From: Allochromatium palmeri
Lineage (GTDB): Bacteria > Pseudomonadota > Gammaproteobacteria > Chromatiales > Chromatiaceae
Reading direction: 5' to 3'
Length of the DNA: 64,000 nucleotides
NCBI RefSeq assembly: GCF_009720725.1
Contig: NZ_WNKT01000001.1
Coordinates: 237,079 to 301,078 of the forward strand
This document shows, one piece after another, positions 30,491 to 37,707 of the stretch (its first letter is position 1; every line of letters starts with the position of its first letter). The notes beneath the pieces are model-generated. The model was not told the origin of the DNA. It saw only the letters and a program-made list of their open reading frames with translations, and made no database searches. A program made the position numbers and the translations under genes.

Positions 30491-30682
30491 ACGTATCCCC
30501 CCGTTTACGGGTTATATGCGTTGGAAAGAGCCGAGCAGTGGCGACAATCGCAACATCTGGAATACGGCTTCGGACGAACCGATGTGCCGCCAAAAACGGC
30601 ACGAAACTTTAGCACAAAGAATTTGTCGTTTTCCGTCCGGGCGGCGTTTTGGGGCGTCTTTATTTTTCTAAATGCTCAGCAT

Positions 30683-31762
30683 TCATTTTTCTGAGGCTGA
30701 ATCCGGGGCGGCTGCGTCCAGATACGCCCGGAAGGCCGATGATCCGATCCCTTTGAAATCCTCGCCTTCACGCACGATGAAATAGGCCGCGATCCCTTGC
30801 GCCTCGGCGAGCGCGGGTCCGCGTTCCTCGCCGAGCACCATGAGTGCGGTGGCCAGTCCGTCGACGACCCGACCGATCTCGCCGATCACGGTGACCGAGC
30901 CAAGCTTGCGGTCGACCGGGGTTCCGGTCATGGGGTCGATCTCGTGCGAATAGTGCTTGCCGTCCTGCTCGAAGAAGTTGCGATAGTCGCCCGAGGTCGA
31001 GAGCGCATGGCCCGAGAGCGGGACGACGCGATGCACGGCGCGCCGGTCAGGCCGTGGCTGCTCGATGGCGATACCCCAGGGCAGGCCCTTGGCGTTGCGT
31101 CCCTTGGCGCGGATGGCTCCGGCGATGGCGACCATGTAATCGCTGACACCGCGCGACTCCAGCCAGTCGACGAGCCGGTCGGCGCCATAGCCCTCGCCGA
31201 GCGAGGACAGATCGATGTAGAGATCGCCACGCGCCTTGCGCACGGCGGGTGGCTCGCTGCGCAGTTCGAGCTTGCGATAGCCCACGCGCTCACGCGCGGC
31301 CTGGATCTCGGCCTCGGTGGGCCGCCGGTCGGGGCGGCGCTCGGGACCGAAGCCCCAGAGGTTGACCAGCGGGCCGATGGTCACGTCATAGACCCCATCG
31401 GTCAGGGCGGCGATGTGCTGACCCTCGGCGATGACGGCAAGCAGATTCTCCGAGACTGGAATCCAGTCGGTGCTTGGATTGGCGTTCAGGCGCGACAGCT
31501 CCGAGTTCTGATCATAGGTCGAGATCTCGGCGATGACGGCATCGAGCACGCCGAGCAGCTCCGGCTCCAGGGTCTCGGCGCTCAGTCCGGCGGGTGGACG
31601 GGCAATCTTGACCGAGTAATAGGTACCCATGGTCGGGCCGGACAGCTCGATCATGGGGTCGTTGTGCTCGCTACAGCCGCTCAGCGCGACGAACAGCAGC
31701 GCGAGGGCAATGCACCAGCGTGAAGCCCGAACAAAATCGGTCATGGGGGCGGGGGTAACCAT
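30683..31762 (-). CDS. apbE: FAD:protein FMN transferase (ApbE family)
   Basis: 359 residues from ATG 31762, chosen because GGAG lies 5-6 nt upstream; ATG 31744 and an upstream start at 31840 are alternatives. It is a lipoprotein precursor: hydrophobic CIALALLFVALSGC with lipobox Cys. ApbE transfers FMN to Thr/Ser of membrane flavoproteins such as Rnf and Nqr subunits. Motifs: SGPTMGTYYSV, STYDQNSELSRLN, DLSSLGEGYGADRL, HALSTSGDYRNFFEQDGKHYSHEIDP and VDGLATALMVLG. The usual VxIGGxL/E segment reads MVAIAGAIRAKG, a mild departure. No Rnf or Nqr genes are in this window. Confidence 0.92.
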   Translation of the reverse strand: MVTPAPMTDFVRASRWCIALALLFVALSGCSEHNDPMIELSGPTMGTYYSVKIARPPAGLSAETLEPELLGVLDAVIAEISTYDQNSELSRLNANPSTDWIPVSENLLAVIAEGQHIAALTDGVYDVTIGPLVNLWGFGPERRPDRRPTEAEIQAARERVGYRKLELRSEPPAVRKARGDLYIDLSSLGEGYGADRLVDWLESRGVSDYMVAIAGAIRAKGRNAKGLPWGIAIEQPRPDRRAVHRVVPLSGHALSTSGDYRNFFEQDGKHYSHEIDPMTGTPVDRKLGSVTVIGEIGRVVDGLATALMVLGEERGPALAEAQGIAAYFIVREGEDFKGIGSSAFRAYLDAAAPDSASEK

Positions 31763-31897
31763 TCGGTCTCCAGTACGTTCGCGTTGTACGGCCTCTGATG
31801 TGGCGCTGGGTTCTGGCACCTGAGAGCGCAGTTCCATCATGGACGACTTTGACTTATTCTGAACCGCTGCTTGTTCGTTCTATGAGTCGAAATCACA

Positions 31898-33790
31898 ATG
31901 GGCCAATCAATCATGCTATTGAGATACTCCATCGCATCGGCCCTGCTGTTCATCATGGCTTCGACAGGACAGGCAAGCACGATATCGATCCCCTCCTATG
32001 ATGTTTCGACCACCGGCATCGATTCTAACCCATTTCAGGTGTCTGTCATTCAGGATGCGTCCAGGGCGTTAACGATTGACGAGATCGCATCAGGGCGGAT
32101 CGAAGGCACTCTGACATCCTCCCGGTTCTACCTGAAATCCACGGACGTTAACTATTGGTTTGTTTTCACTCTGGAGAACACGTCCAGTCAGTCGGTCAAT
32201 CGCGTTATTCGCTTTGACGAACCCTTTACCGAGCATGCCAGTCTCTACTACCGCCAGGGTGAATCCTGGCATGAGCTCTCAGCCGGACTCGCGGTGCCGA
32301 TTAAGGAGCGTCGTGTCTATAACCGAAATCCTGTCTTCCCGGTGAGACTCGATCCAGGGGAAACCAAGACCGTCTATCTGAAGCTTCAGTCCAATTACGG
32401 CAGGCTCACTATTGGTTTGTATTGCGAAAAGCCGGAAATCTTTCTGAATTGGGAGTTGCTACAAACAGCCTGTTACCTGTTTTATTTTGGTGCCGCTAGC
32501 GCCTTGATTATTTATAATTTGTTTTTGTTTTTTGCGCTCAATGAGCGACTCTACCTCTATTATGTTTTGCATGGGCTTTCGTATATCGTCTGGGTGTTTC
32601 TTTACAGCGGCTTCGATCTTTACCTCGGCATCGGAAAAAACCTTCACTACGGGCTAAACCCTGTTACAAATTTTGTTTTGATATTTCTCATTTTATTTAC
32701 CAGGAGATTGCTGCAAACGGAAGTCAATTTTCCAAATATTGATAAGATTTTAATCGGGATTGCTATCGCGGCATTGCTGCTAGGAATCGCTAGTTTTTCT
32801 GATATATATTATTATCAATACCTTACATTTCTTGGACTATCGGCTTATCTATTTTTTATGTTTTTGGGCGTATATGCAGTACTGAAGCGCGTCACGCTGT
32901 CCGGTTACTACCTACTGAGCATGGTGCTCTATTTTTCCGGAATTATTCTGCTCGCCTTGCTGTTGATGGATCTTGTTAACTACAGTCTGTTTGCGCGATA
33001 TCTGTATATGCCTGGATCCTTGGCTGAATTGACCATTTTCTCCCTGGCGTTAGCGTATCGGGTTAAGTTATTGCAGAATCAGAACACGGCATTTCAGCAA
33101 CAGTTGATCGAAACCGAACGAAAAGCGAAAGCGCGCCTGGAAGCGCAGGTGGCCGAACGCACCGAGGAACTCAGGCAGGCCAACGTCAAGTTGGAACGCA
33201 TGGCCATGAAGGACGGTCTGACCGGATTGGCAAATCGGCGATTTCTCGATGAACGTTTGCGCTACGAATGGCAACGATTAAAGCGCGAGCAGGGTGTTCT
33301 CGCCGTTATTTTATGCGATATCGATTATTTCAAACGATTCAATGATTACTATGGTCATCAGGGAGGCGACGAATGTCTCATCAAAGTGGCGCAGGCGATT
33401 CAGAGCAGCCTCCAGCGCCCCGGTGATCTGTGTGGACGCTACGGAGGTGAGGAGTTTTTGATTCTGCTGCCGAACACGGATATCCAGGGTGCGGCCATCA
33501 CCGCCGAAAGAATTCGTTCAGCGGTCGAGGCGCTGAGGATCAAACATCTGGAATCCGACATCGCTGCTTATGTCACCCTGTCGCTCGGTGTCGCTACGGC
33601 GAGCCCACATGAGGGCCGTAGCGCGGAACATCTCGTTTCGGTAGCGGACGAGGCCCTGTATCGAGCTAAGGATCAGGGCCGTAACCAGGTTGTCCTGATG
33701 TCTCCCCGGCCTAAAGTCGAGAAATTCCCGCCTTCTCATGGAAGCGCAACCGCTACAGTCTCACGCGGAGGCGGTGCCTCGTATTCCTGA
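31898..33790 (+). CDS. 7TMR-DISM diguanylate cyclase
   Basis: 630 residues. Signal peptide (SIASALLFIMASTGQAS), a periplasmic 7TMR-DISMED2-like domain at about 40-180 (YWFVFTLENTSSQSVNRVI), seven membrane helices at about 190-400, a coiled coil (ERKAKARLEAQVAERTEELRQ), then GGDEF from about 450. The active site is GGEEF (CGRYGGEEFLILLP) and an RxxD product-inhibition site (RPGD) lies five residues before it. It therefore probably makes c-di-GMP in response to an extracytoplasmic ligand. The membrane part is noticeably AT-rich. Its last 55 bases overlap the convergent echF gene. Confidence 0.92.
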   Translation: MGQSIMLLRYSIASALLFIMASTGQASTISIPSYDVSTTGIDSNPFQVSVIQDASRALTIDEIASGRIEGTLTSSRFYLKSTDVNYWFVFTLENTSSQSVNRVIRFDEPFTEHASLYYRQGESWHELSAGLAVPIKERRVYNRNPVFPVRLDPGETKTVYLKLQSNYGRLTIGLYCEKPEIFLNWELLQTACYLFYFGAASALIIYNLFLFFALNERLYLYYVLHGLSYIVWVFLYSGFDLYLGIGKNLHYGLNPVTNFVLIFLILFTRRLLQTEVNFPNIDKILIGIAIAALLLGIASFSDIYYYQYLTFLGLSAYLFFMFLGVYAVLKRVTLSGYYLLSMVLYFSGIILLALLLMDLVNYSLFARYLYMPGSLAELTIFSLALAYRVKLLQNQNTAFQQQLIETERKAKARLEAQVAERTEELRQANVKLERMAMKDGLTGLANRRFLDERLRYEWQRLKREQGVLAVILCDIDYFKRFNDYYGHQGGDECLIKVAQAIQSSLQRPGDLCGRYGGEEFLILLPNTDIQGAAITAERIRSAVEALRIKHLESDIAAYVTLSLGVATASPHEGRSAEHLVSVADEALYRAKDQGRNQVVLMSPRPKVEKFPPSHGSATATVSRGGGASYS

Positions 33791-34131
33791 CGAAATGTCA
33801 GCACCTCCTTGGCGCGCATCGGCGGGCTGGGGACTGGGCTGAGGCTGATACACCCCTCACGGCAGTCCTCGACACAGATACTGCACAGGATGCAGCGGCT
33901 GTGGTCGATGGCCCAGGTCTTGTCCTGCTTGTTGACTTGGATGGCCAGCGTCGGACACTTGTGGGCGCAGATGGTGCAAAAGTTACAGTTGTCGATCCGA
34001 AACTCGATATGACCGCGCGTGCGGGCATAGGGCGTGCGCCGCTCAGTCGGATAGAGCCGCGTGACGGGTTTGTGCAGCGCACTGCGCATCACCAGATTCG
34101 AGATAGGCCACACCGACCAGGACCAGGACAT
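33736..34131 (-). CDS. echF: Ech-type hydrogenase ferredoxin-like subunit EchF (NuoI-like)
   Basis: 131 residues from ATG 34131, five bases after the echE stop with GAGAGG upstream. It carries two [4Fe-4S] motifs: CNFCTICAHKCP at about 53-64 and CILCSICVEDCREGC at about 82-96. The partner role is electron transfer between ferredoxin and the proximal cluster of EchC. It is last in the echABCDEF order. Its 3' end overlaps the convergent diguanylate cyclase gene by 55 bp. Confidence 0.9.
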   Translation of the reverse strand: MSWSWSVWPISNLVMRSALHKPVTRLYPTERRTPYARTRGHIEFRIDNCNFCTICAHKCPTLAIQVNKQDKTWAIDHSRCILCSICVEDCREGCISLSPVPSPPMRAKEVLTFRQEYEAPPPRETVAVALP

Positions 34132-34136
34132 GGGGA

Positions 34137-35219
34137 TCACCTCTCGTTGCAGCTCACACAGGGGTCGATGGTCAGCACGATGACCGGGACGTCGGCCAAC
34201 TCGCAGCCGCCAAGCATGTGAATCAGCGGCGCGATGTTGGCGAAGGTCGGGGTGCGGACCCGGAAGCGGTCCAGATTTTTCTTGCCGCTGGCGCTGATGT
34301 AATAACAGACCTCGCCGCGCGGCTGTTCGAGCCGAAACATCGCCTCGCCCGTGGGCCGCTTGCCCTTGACCGAAACCTCGATCTCGCCGGCCGGCATCCG
34401 GTCGAGGCATTGGGTGATGAGATCGAATGACTGATCGACCTCGCGCACCCGCACCAGACAGCGTGCATAACAATCGCCATCCTGCTCGATGATCGGCTCC
34501 CACTCCAGCGCGCCATAGGCCGCATAGCCAAGCTGGCGCGTGTCATGGACCACACCGCTGGCACGCAGCACCGGACCTACGGCCCCGAGCGCGCGCGCGT
34601 CCGCCGCGCTCAGGAGTCCAACCCCAACGGTGCGCTGCCTGACCGTCGGATCCTCGCGGAAGATGGTCGCGATCTCGTCGAAGGCGACGCGGATCTCGCC
34701 GATCCGCTGCCGCACGCGGCCCAGCGTCTCGTCATCGACGTTCTTGCGAATCCCGCCGACCTTGCACACCCCAAAGATGACCCGCCCGCCGGTGGTCTCC
34801 TCGATGATGTCGACCATCATCTCGCGGATGCGCCAACTGTGCTGGAACAGACTCTCATAGCCGAGCGCGTCGGCGGCCAGACCCAACCACAGCACATGAC
34901 TCTGGATGCGCGAGATCTCGCCCCAGACCGTGCGCAGCCAGGCCGCGCGCGGCGGCGCCTCGACGCCCATCAGTTGCTCGACGCCCTGGCAGTAGCCCTG
35001 ACCGTGGATGAAGCTACAGATGCCGCAGATCCGCTCGGCGACATTGGCCATCTCGATGAAGTCGTAGCGCTCGGCGAGCAGTTCGAGACCGCGATGCACA
35101 TAGCCGATCGAGGGCAGGGCGCGCACGACGCGCTCGTCGTCGAGTTCCAGATCCAGATGGATCGGCTCGGGCAGCACCGGATGCTGCGGACCAAAGGGGA
35201 CGATGGTGGTGTTGGACAT
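34137..35219 (-). CDS. echE: Ech-type [NiFe] hydrogenase large subunit EchE (NuoD-like)
   Basis: 360 residues. Both nickel-binding motifs are intact: RICGICSFIHGQGYC near the N-terminus and DPCVSCNER at the very end, which separates it from NuoD of complex I, where these Cys are lost. The protein ends two residues after NE, so it has no C-terminal extension for protease maturation. It is the catalytic subunit producing or oxidising H2. Maturation would need HypA-F, not present in this window. Follows echD with a 4-bp gap. Confidence 0.93.
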   Translation of the reverse strand: MSNTTIVPFGPQHPVLPEPIHLDLELDDERVVRALPSIGYVHRGLELLAERYDFIEMANVAERICGICSFIHGQGYCQGVEQLMGVEAPPRAAWLRTVWGEISRIQSHVLWLGLAADALGYESLFQHSWRIREMMVDIIEETTGGRVIFGVCKVGGIRKNVDDETLGRVRQRIGEIRVAFDEIATIFREDPTVRQRTVGVGLLSAADARALGAVGPVLRASGVVHDTRQLGYAAYGALEWEPIIEQDGDCYARCLVRVREVDQSFDLITQCLDRMPAGEIEVSVKGKRPTGEAMFRLEQPRGEVCYYISASGKKNLDRFRVRTPTFANIAPLIHMLGGCELADVPVIVLTIDPCVSCNER

Positions 35220-35223
35220 GGAA

Positions 35224-35628
35224 TCAGGTCTCCGGGGCGGACTTGGCCGCTGGCGTGCGCGTTTCCTTCTTGACTGTCACCTCACCTGAGAACGGAATCT
35301 TGGTCTTGGTGCGCAGGAAATTGCCGCCATAGTCGACCGTCAGCCCCGGAAAGTTGAGGCCGAACAGATCCTTGAGTTCATTCTCATAGGTGAAGGCGGC
35401 CGGAAAGATGGCGCTCAGGCTCGGCAGCTCGGGCGGCGGGTCGCGCGGGATCTGGACCCGGTAGTGGGTGCAGCGGTAGTCCTGCTCATAGCTGATCAGG
35501 ATCTCGAAGTGATCGGCGCGCGCGGTGCCGGTCATCTGCACCAGCCGGAAGCCGTCGCGCTGATGCTGCTCGGCGGTTGGCACCCATTGGTCGAGTGTCA
35601 GCGCGTTGAATGGCTCGTCGGGATTCAT
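35224..35628 (-). CDS. echD: Ech-type hydrogenase subunit EchD (NuoC-like, 30 kDa family)
   Basis: 134 residues. The C-terminal half carries the NuoC/30-kDa signature: LSAIFPAAFTYENELKDLFGLNFPG. The N-terminal half (HFEILISYEQDYRCTHYRVQIP) forms the usual beta-rich domain. It has a structural role docking EchE and EchC. The ATG overlaps the echC stop (ATGA), so it is translationally coupled. Lysine- and threonine-rich C-terminal tail. Confidence 0.88.
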   Translation of the reverse strand: MNPDEPFNALTLDQWVPTAEQHQRDGFRLVQMTGTARADHFEILISYEQDYRCTHYRVQIPRDPPPELPSLSAIFPAAFTYENELKDLFGLNFPGLTVDYGGNFLRTKTKIPFSGEVTVKKETRTPAAKSAPET

Positions 35629-36089
35629 GGATTTTCCACCACTGGGCTGACTATTTTTCGTTGACGTTTACGATCCTTGGCGCGCTGCTCCAGGATATCG
35701 AGCGCCTGGACGATGCCGTCGATGATGCTCTCGGGACGCGCCGCGCAGCCGGGGACATAGACATCGACCGGCAGCACCTGATCGATGCCGCCATAGACGT
35801 TGTAGGCGTCGCGGAAGATTCCGCCGCTCAGGGCGCAGGCGCCGATGGCGACCACGACCTTGGGGTCGGGCATCTGGGCATAGAGATTCTCGACCACCTT
35901 GCGCGATTCCTCGTTGACCGAGCCGGTCACGAGGAAGATATCGGCGTGTTTGGGATTGCCGGTGTTGATGATACCGAAGCGTTCGACGTCATAGGTCGGC
36001 GTCAGACAGGCCAGTAGCTCGATGTCGCAGCCATTGCAGCTCGTGGCCGCGTAATGAAGCACCCAGGGGGATTTTTTCAGGAAGCTCAT
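35625..36089 (-). CDS. echC: Ech-type hydrogenase small subunit EchC (NuoB-like)
   Basis: 154 residues from ATG 36089 (MSFLKKSPWVLHYAATSCNGCDIE), the canonical start. Cluster ligands: SCNGCDIELLAC, GACALSGG and VPGCAARPE, giving the proximal [4Fe-4S] site. An in-frame ATG farther upstream (in GAGGTGATGG near 36200) would add a His/Asp-rich 38-residue extension not seen in relatives. It is separated from echB by about 750 bp holding an antiparallel BrnT/BrnA module, the only break in an otherwise tightly packed operon. Confidence 0.93.
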   Translation of the reverse strand: MSFLKKSPWVLHYAATSCNGCDIELLACLTPTYDVERFGIINTGNPKHADIFLVTGSVNEESRKVVENLYAQMPDPKVVVAIGACALSGGIFRDAYNVYGGIDQVLPVDVYVPGCAARPESIIDGIVQALDILEQRAKDRKRQRKIVSPVVENP

Positions 36090-36249
36090 GGATTCTTGCT
36101 CTTGGGCTGAGTCACAGGGGCTTGGAGGTCGAGCGGACTTTTGGCCTTCTTGTCCGTCATGCTCGGTATCGTGTGAGTGTAGATCATGGTCAGAAGGTGC
36201 CATCACCTCAGCGATGTGCCAAGGGCATCGAGCGGCCTTGCCTTCTGAT

Positions 36250-36269
36250 ATTAGTGTATATACATTAAT
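36250..36269 (+). promoter_or_regulatory. Palindromic operator/promoter of brnTA
   Basis: ATTAGTGTATATACATTAAT, a 20-bp inverted repeat with one mismatch per half, ending next to the brnT start. AT-rich in GC-rich surroundings. It is probably the autoregulatory operator bound by BrnA and overlaps a likely -10 element. Confidence 0.6.
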
Positions 36270-36273
36270 GCAC

Positions 36274-36543
36274 ATGAACATCATCTTCGATCCCGCCAAG
36301 GACCGTTTGAACATCGTCAATCACGGCATGTCGTTGGCGTTGGCAGCGGATCTGGAATGGGATCTGGCGTTGGTGAATGAAGACACCCGCGAAGCCTACG
36401 GCGAGCAACGCTGGGTTGGCTTCGCGCCCATCGGCCGGCAGATCTATTGCGTGGTGTTCACTGAAGCACATGATTGTTATCGCATCATCAGCCTGCGCGA
36501 GGCGACCAACCGTGAAAAACGCACCTACCTCGATTACCTCTAA
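36274..36543 (+). CDS. brnT: BrnT-family toxin
   Basis: 89 residues from ATG 36274 (MNIIFDPAKDRLNIVNHGMSLALA); an ATG two codons earlier is equally possible. BrnT signature: FDPAKDRLNIVNHG, RWVGFAPIGRQIYCVVFTE, RIISLREATNREKRTYL. The family is a RelE-fold ribonuclease toxin. It lies on the plus strand inside the minus-strand ech operon. It overlaps brnA by 32 bp. All the conserved blocks are present, so it is probably functional. Confidence 0.88.
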   Translation: MNIIFDPAKDRLNIVNHGMSLALAADLEWDLALVNEDTREAYGEQRWVGFAPIGRQIYCVVFTEAHDCYRIISLREATNREKRTYLDYL

Positions 36544-36817
36544 GTCTGGGCGAGTCTTTCTCCTGAACAGCGAGGAAGAAGACGCCCGCATCCGCGAAGG
36601 CATCGCGGCGGATCCCGACACCCATGAGCTGACCGACGAAGAACTGAGCAAGCTCCGTCCGCTCACCCGCCTGCCCGGACGTCCAAAGTCCGACGCGACC
36701 AAACAGCCGGTCTCCATCCGCCTTTCACCGGAAGTGGTCGACTATTTCAAGGCTGAAGGCCCGGGTTGGCAGACGCGCATCGATGCCGTGCTGCGCGAGT
36801 ATGTCGCCTCTCACTGA
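36512..36817 (+). CDS. brnA: BrnA-family antitoxin
   Basis: 101 residues from GTG 36512 with GAGG about 9 nt upstream. N-terminal region SKSGRVFLLNSEEEDARI, then PLTRLPGRPKSDATKQPVSIRLSPEVVDYFK, the ribbon-helix-helix DNA-binding strand and helices, ending WQTRIDAVLREYVA. BrnA binds BrnT and represses the operon. Translation is coupled to brnT through a 32-bp overlap. Confidence 0.88.
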   Translation: MKNAPTSITSKSGRVFLLNSEEEDARIREGIAADPDTHELTDEELSKLRPLTRLPGRPKSDATKQPVSIRLSPEVVDYFKAEGPGWQTRIDAVLREYVASH

Positions 36818-36843
36818 TCGTCAGGCCGCCGAAGCCCGCTGCT

Positions 36844-37707
36844 TCACACCACCAGCGGCAACAACATCAGATTGGTCACGCCCACCAGCAGCGTCACCCA
36901 CCAGGTCGCCTTGAGCGTGCTTGACCAGGTCAGGCGCGCATGGGTGTTGTCGACCAGCACCTCGACGAAGAACAGCGCAAAAGCGATCGGCAGCGCCAGC
37001 CACGGCCCCCAGGGCGCGAAGAACAGATACAGCCAGCCGAGCAGGATCACGTTCTCATACCAGTGCGCGATCTCGACCAGCGCCAGATCGCTCCCCGAGA
37101 AATCCGTGGTCAGCCCCTTGACTAGCTCCTGATGCCCGTGATGCGAGGAACTAAGATCAAACGGCGACTTGCGCAGCTTGATCGTCAGCACGAACAGAAA
37201 GCCGACCAAAATACCCAGCAGTTGCAACACCTGCCAGGGACTGCCGGCGACGATGTCGGCGACCCGGAAACTGTCGGTCGTCAAATAGAACCCGAGCGGC
37301 ACCAGGATCAGCATCGGCTCATAGGCCATCATCAGCATCAGCTCGCGCGATGAGCCGATGTTGCTGTAAGGCGAGTTGGTCGAATAGGCCGCCAGACACA
37401 GAAAGATCCCGGACACAGTCAGAGCGAACAGACTGAGCAAGAGATCACTGCCCAGAAACAGAATGAACCCCGAGATGACCATGAAGAACAGAAAGAACCA
37501 CAGATAGAGCGTCTGCAACCGGGTCACAACCAACGTGTCCTTCTCGAACAGCTTGAGCACGTCGTAGACCGGTTGCAGAATCGGCGGACCCTGACGCGAC
37601 TGCATGCGCGCCGTCAGTCGTCGGTCGATGCCCGCGAGCAGAGCGCCGACCACGGGTCCCAGCACAACGAAGGCGATGGCGAGCCACCAGGCATAATGGG
37701 TGCTCAT
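36844..37707 (-). CDS. echB: Ech-type hydrogenase membrane subunit EchB (NuoH-like)
   Basis: 287 residues, about eight membrane helices. Conserved NuoH/EchB motifs: RLTARMQSRQGPPILQPVYDVLKLFEK near the N-terminus and RKSPFDLSSSHHGHQELVKG in the middle. It links the hydrogenase module to proton or sodium translocation. The ATG overlaps the echA stop by 4 bp (ATGA). Downstream, the operon is interrupted by brnTA on the opposite strand. Confidence 0.92.
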   Translation of the reverse strand: MSTHYAWWLAIAFVVLGPVVGALLAGIDRRLTARMQSRQGPPILQPVYDVLKLFEKDTLVVTRLQTLYLWFFLFFMVISGFILFLGSDLLLSLFALTVSGIFLCLAAYSTNSPYSNIGSSRELMLMMAYEPMLILVPLGFYLTTDSFRVADIVAGSPWQVLQLLGILVGFLFVLTIKLRKSPFDLSSSHHGHQELVKGLTTDFSGSDLALVEIAHWYENVILLGWLYLFFAPWGPWLALPIAFALFFVEVLVDNTHARLTWSSTLKATWWVTLLVGVTNLMLLPLVV

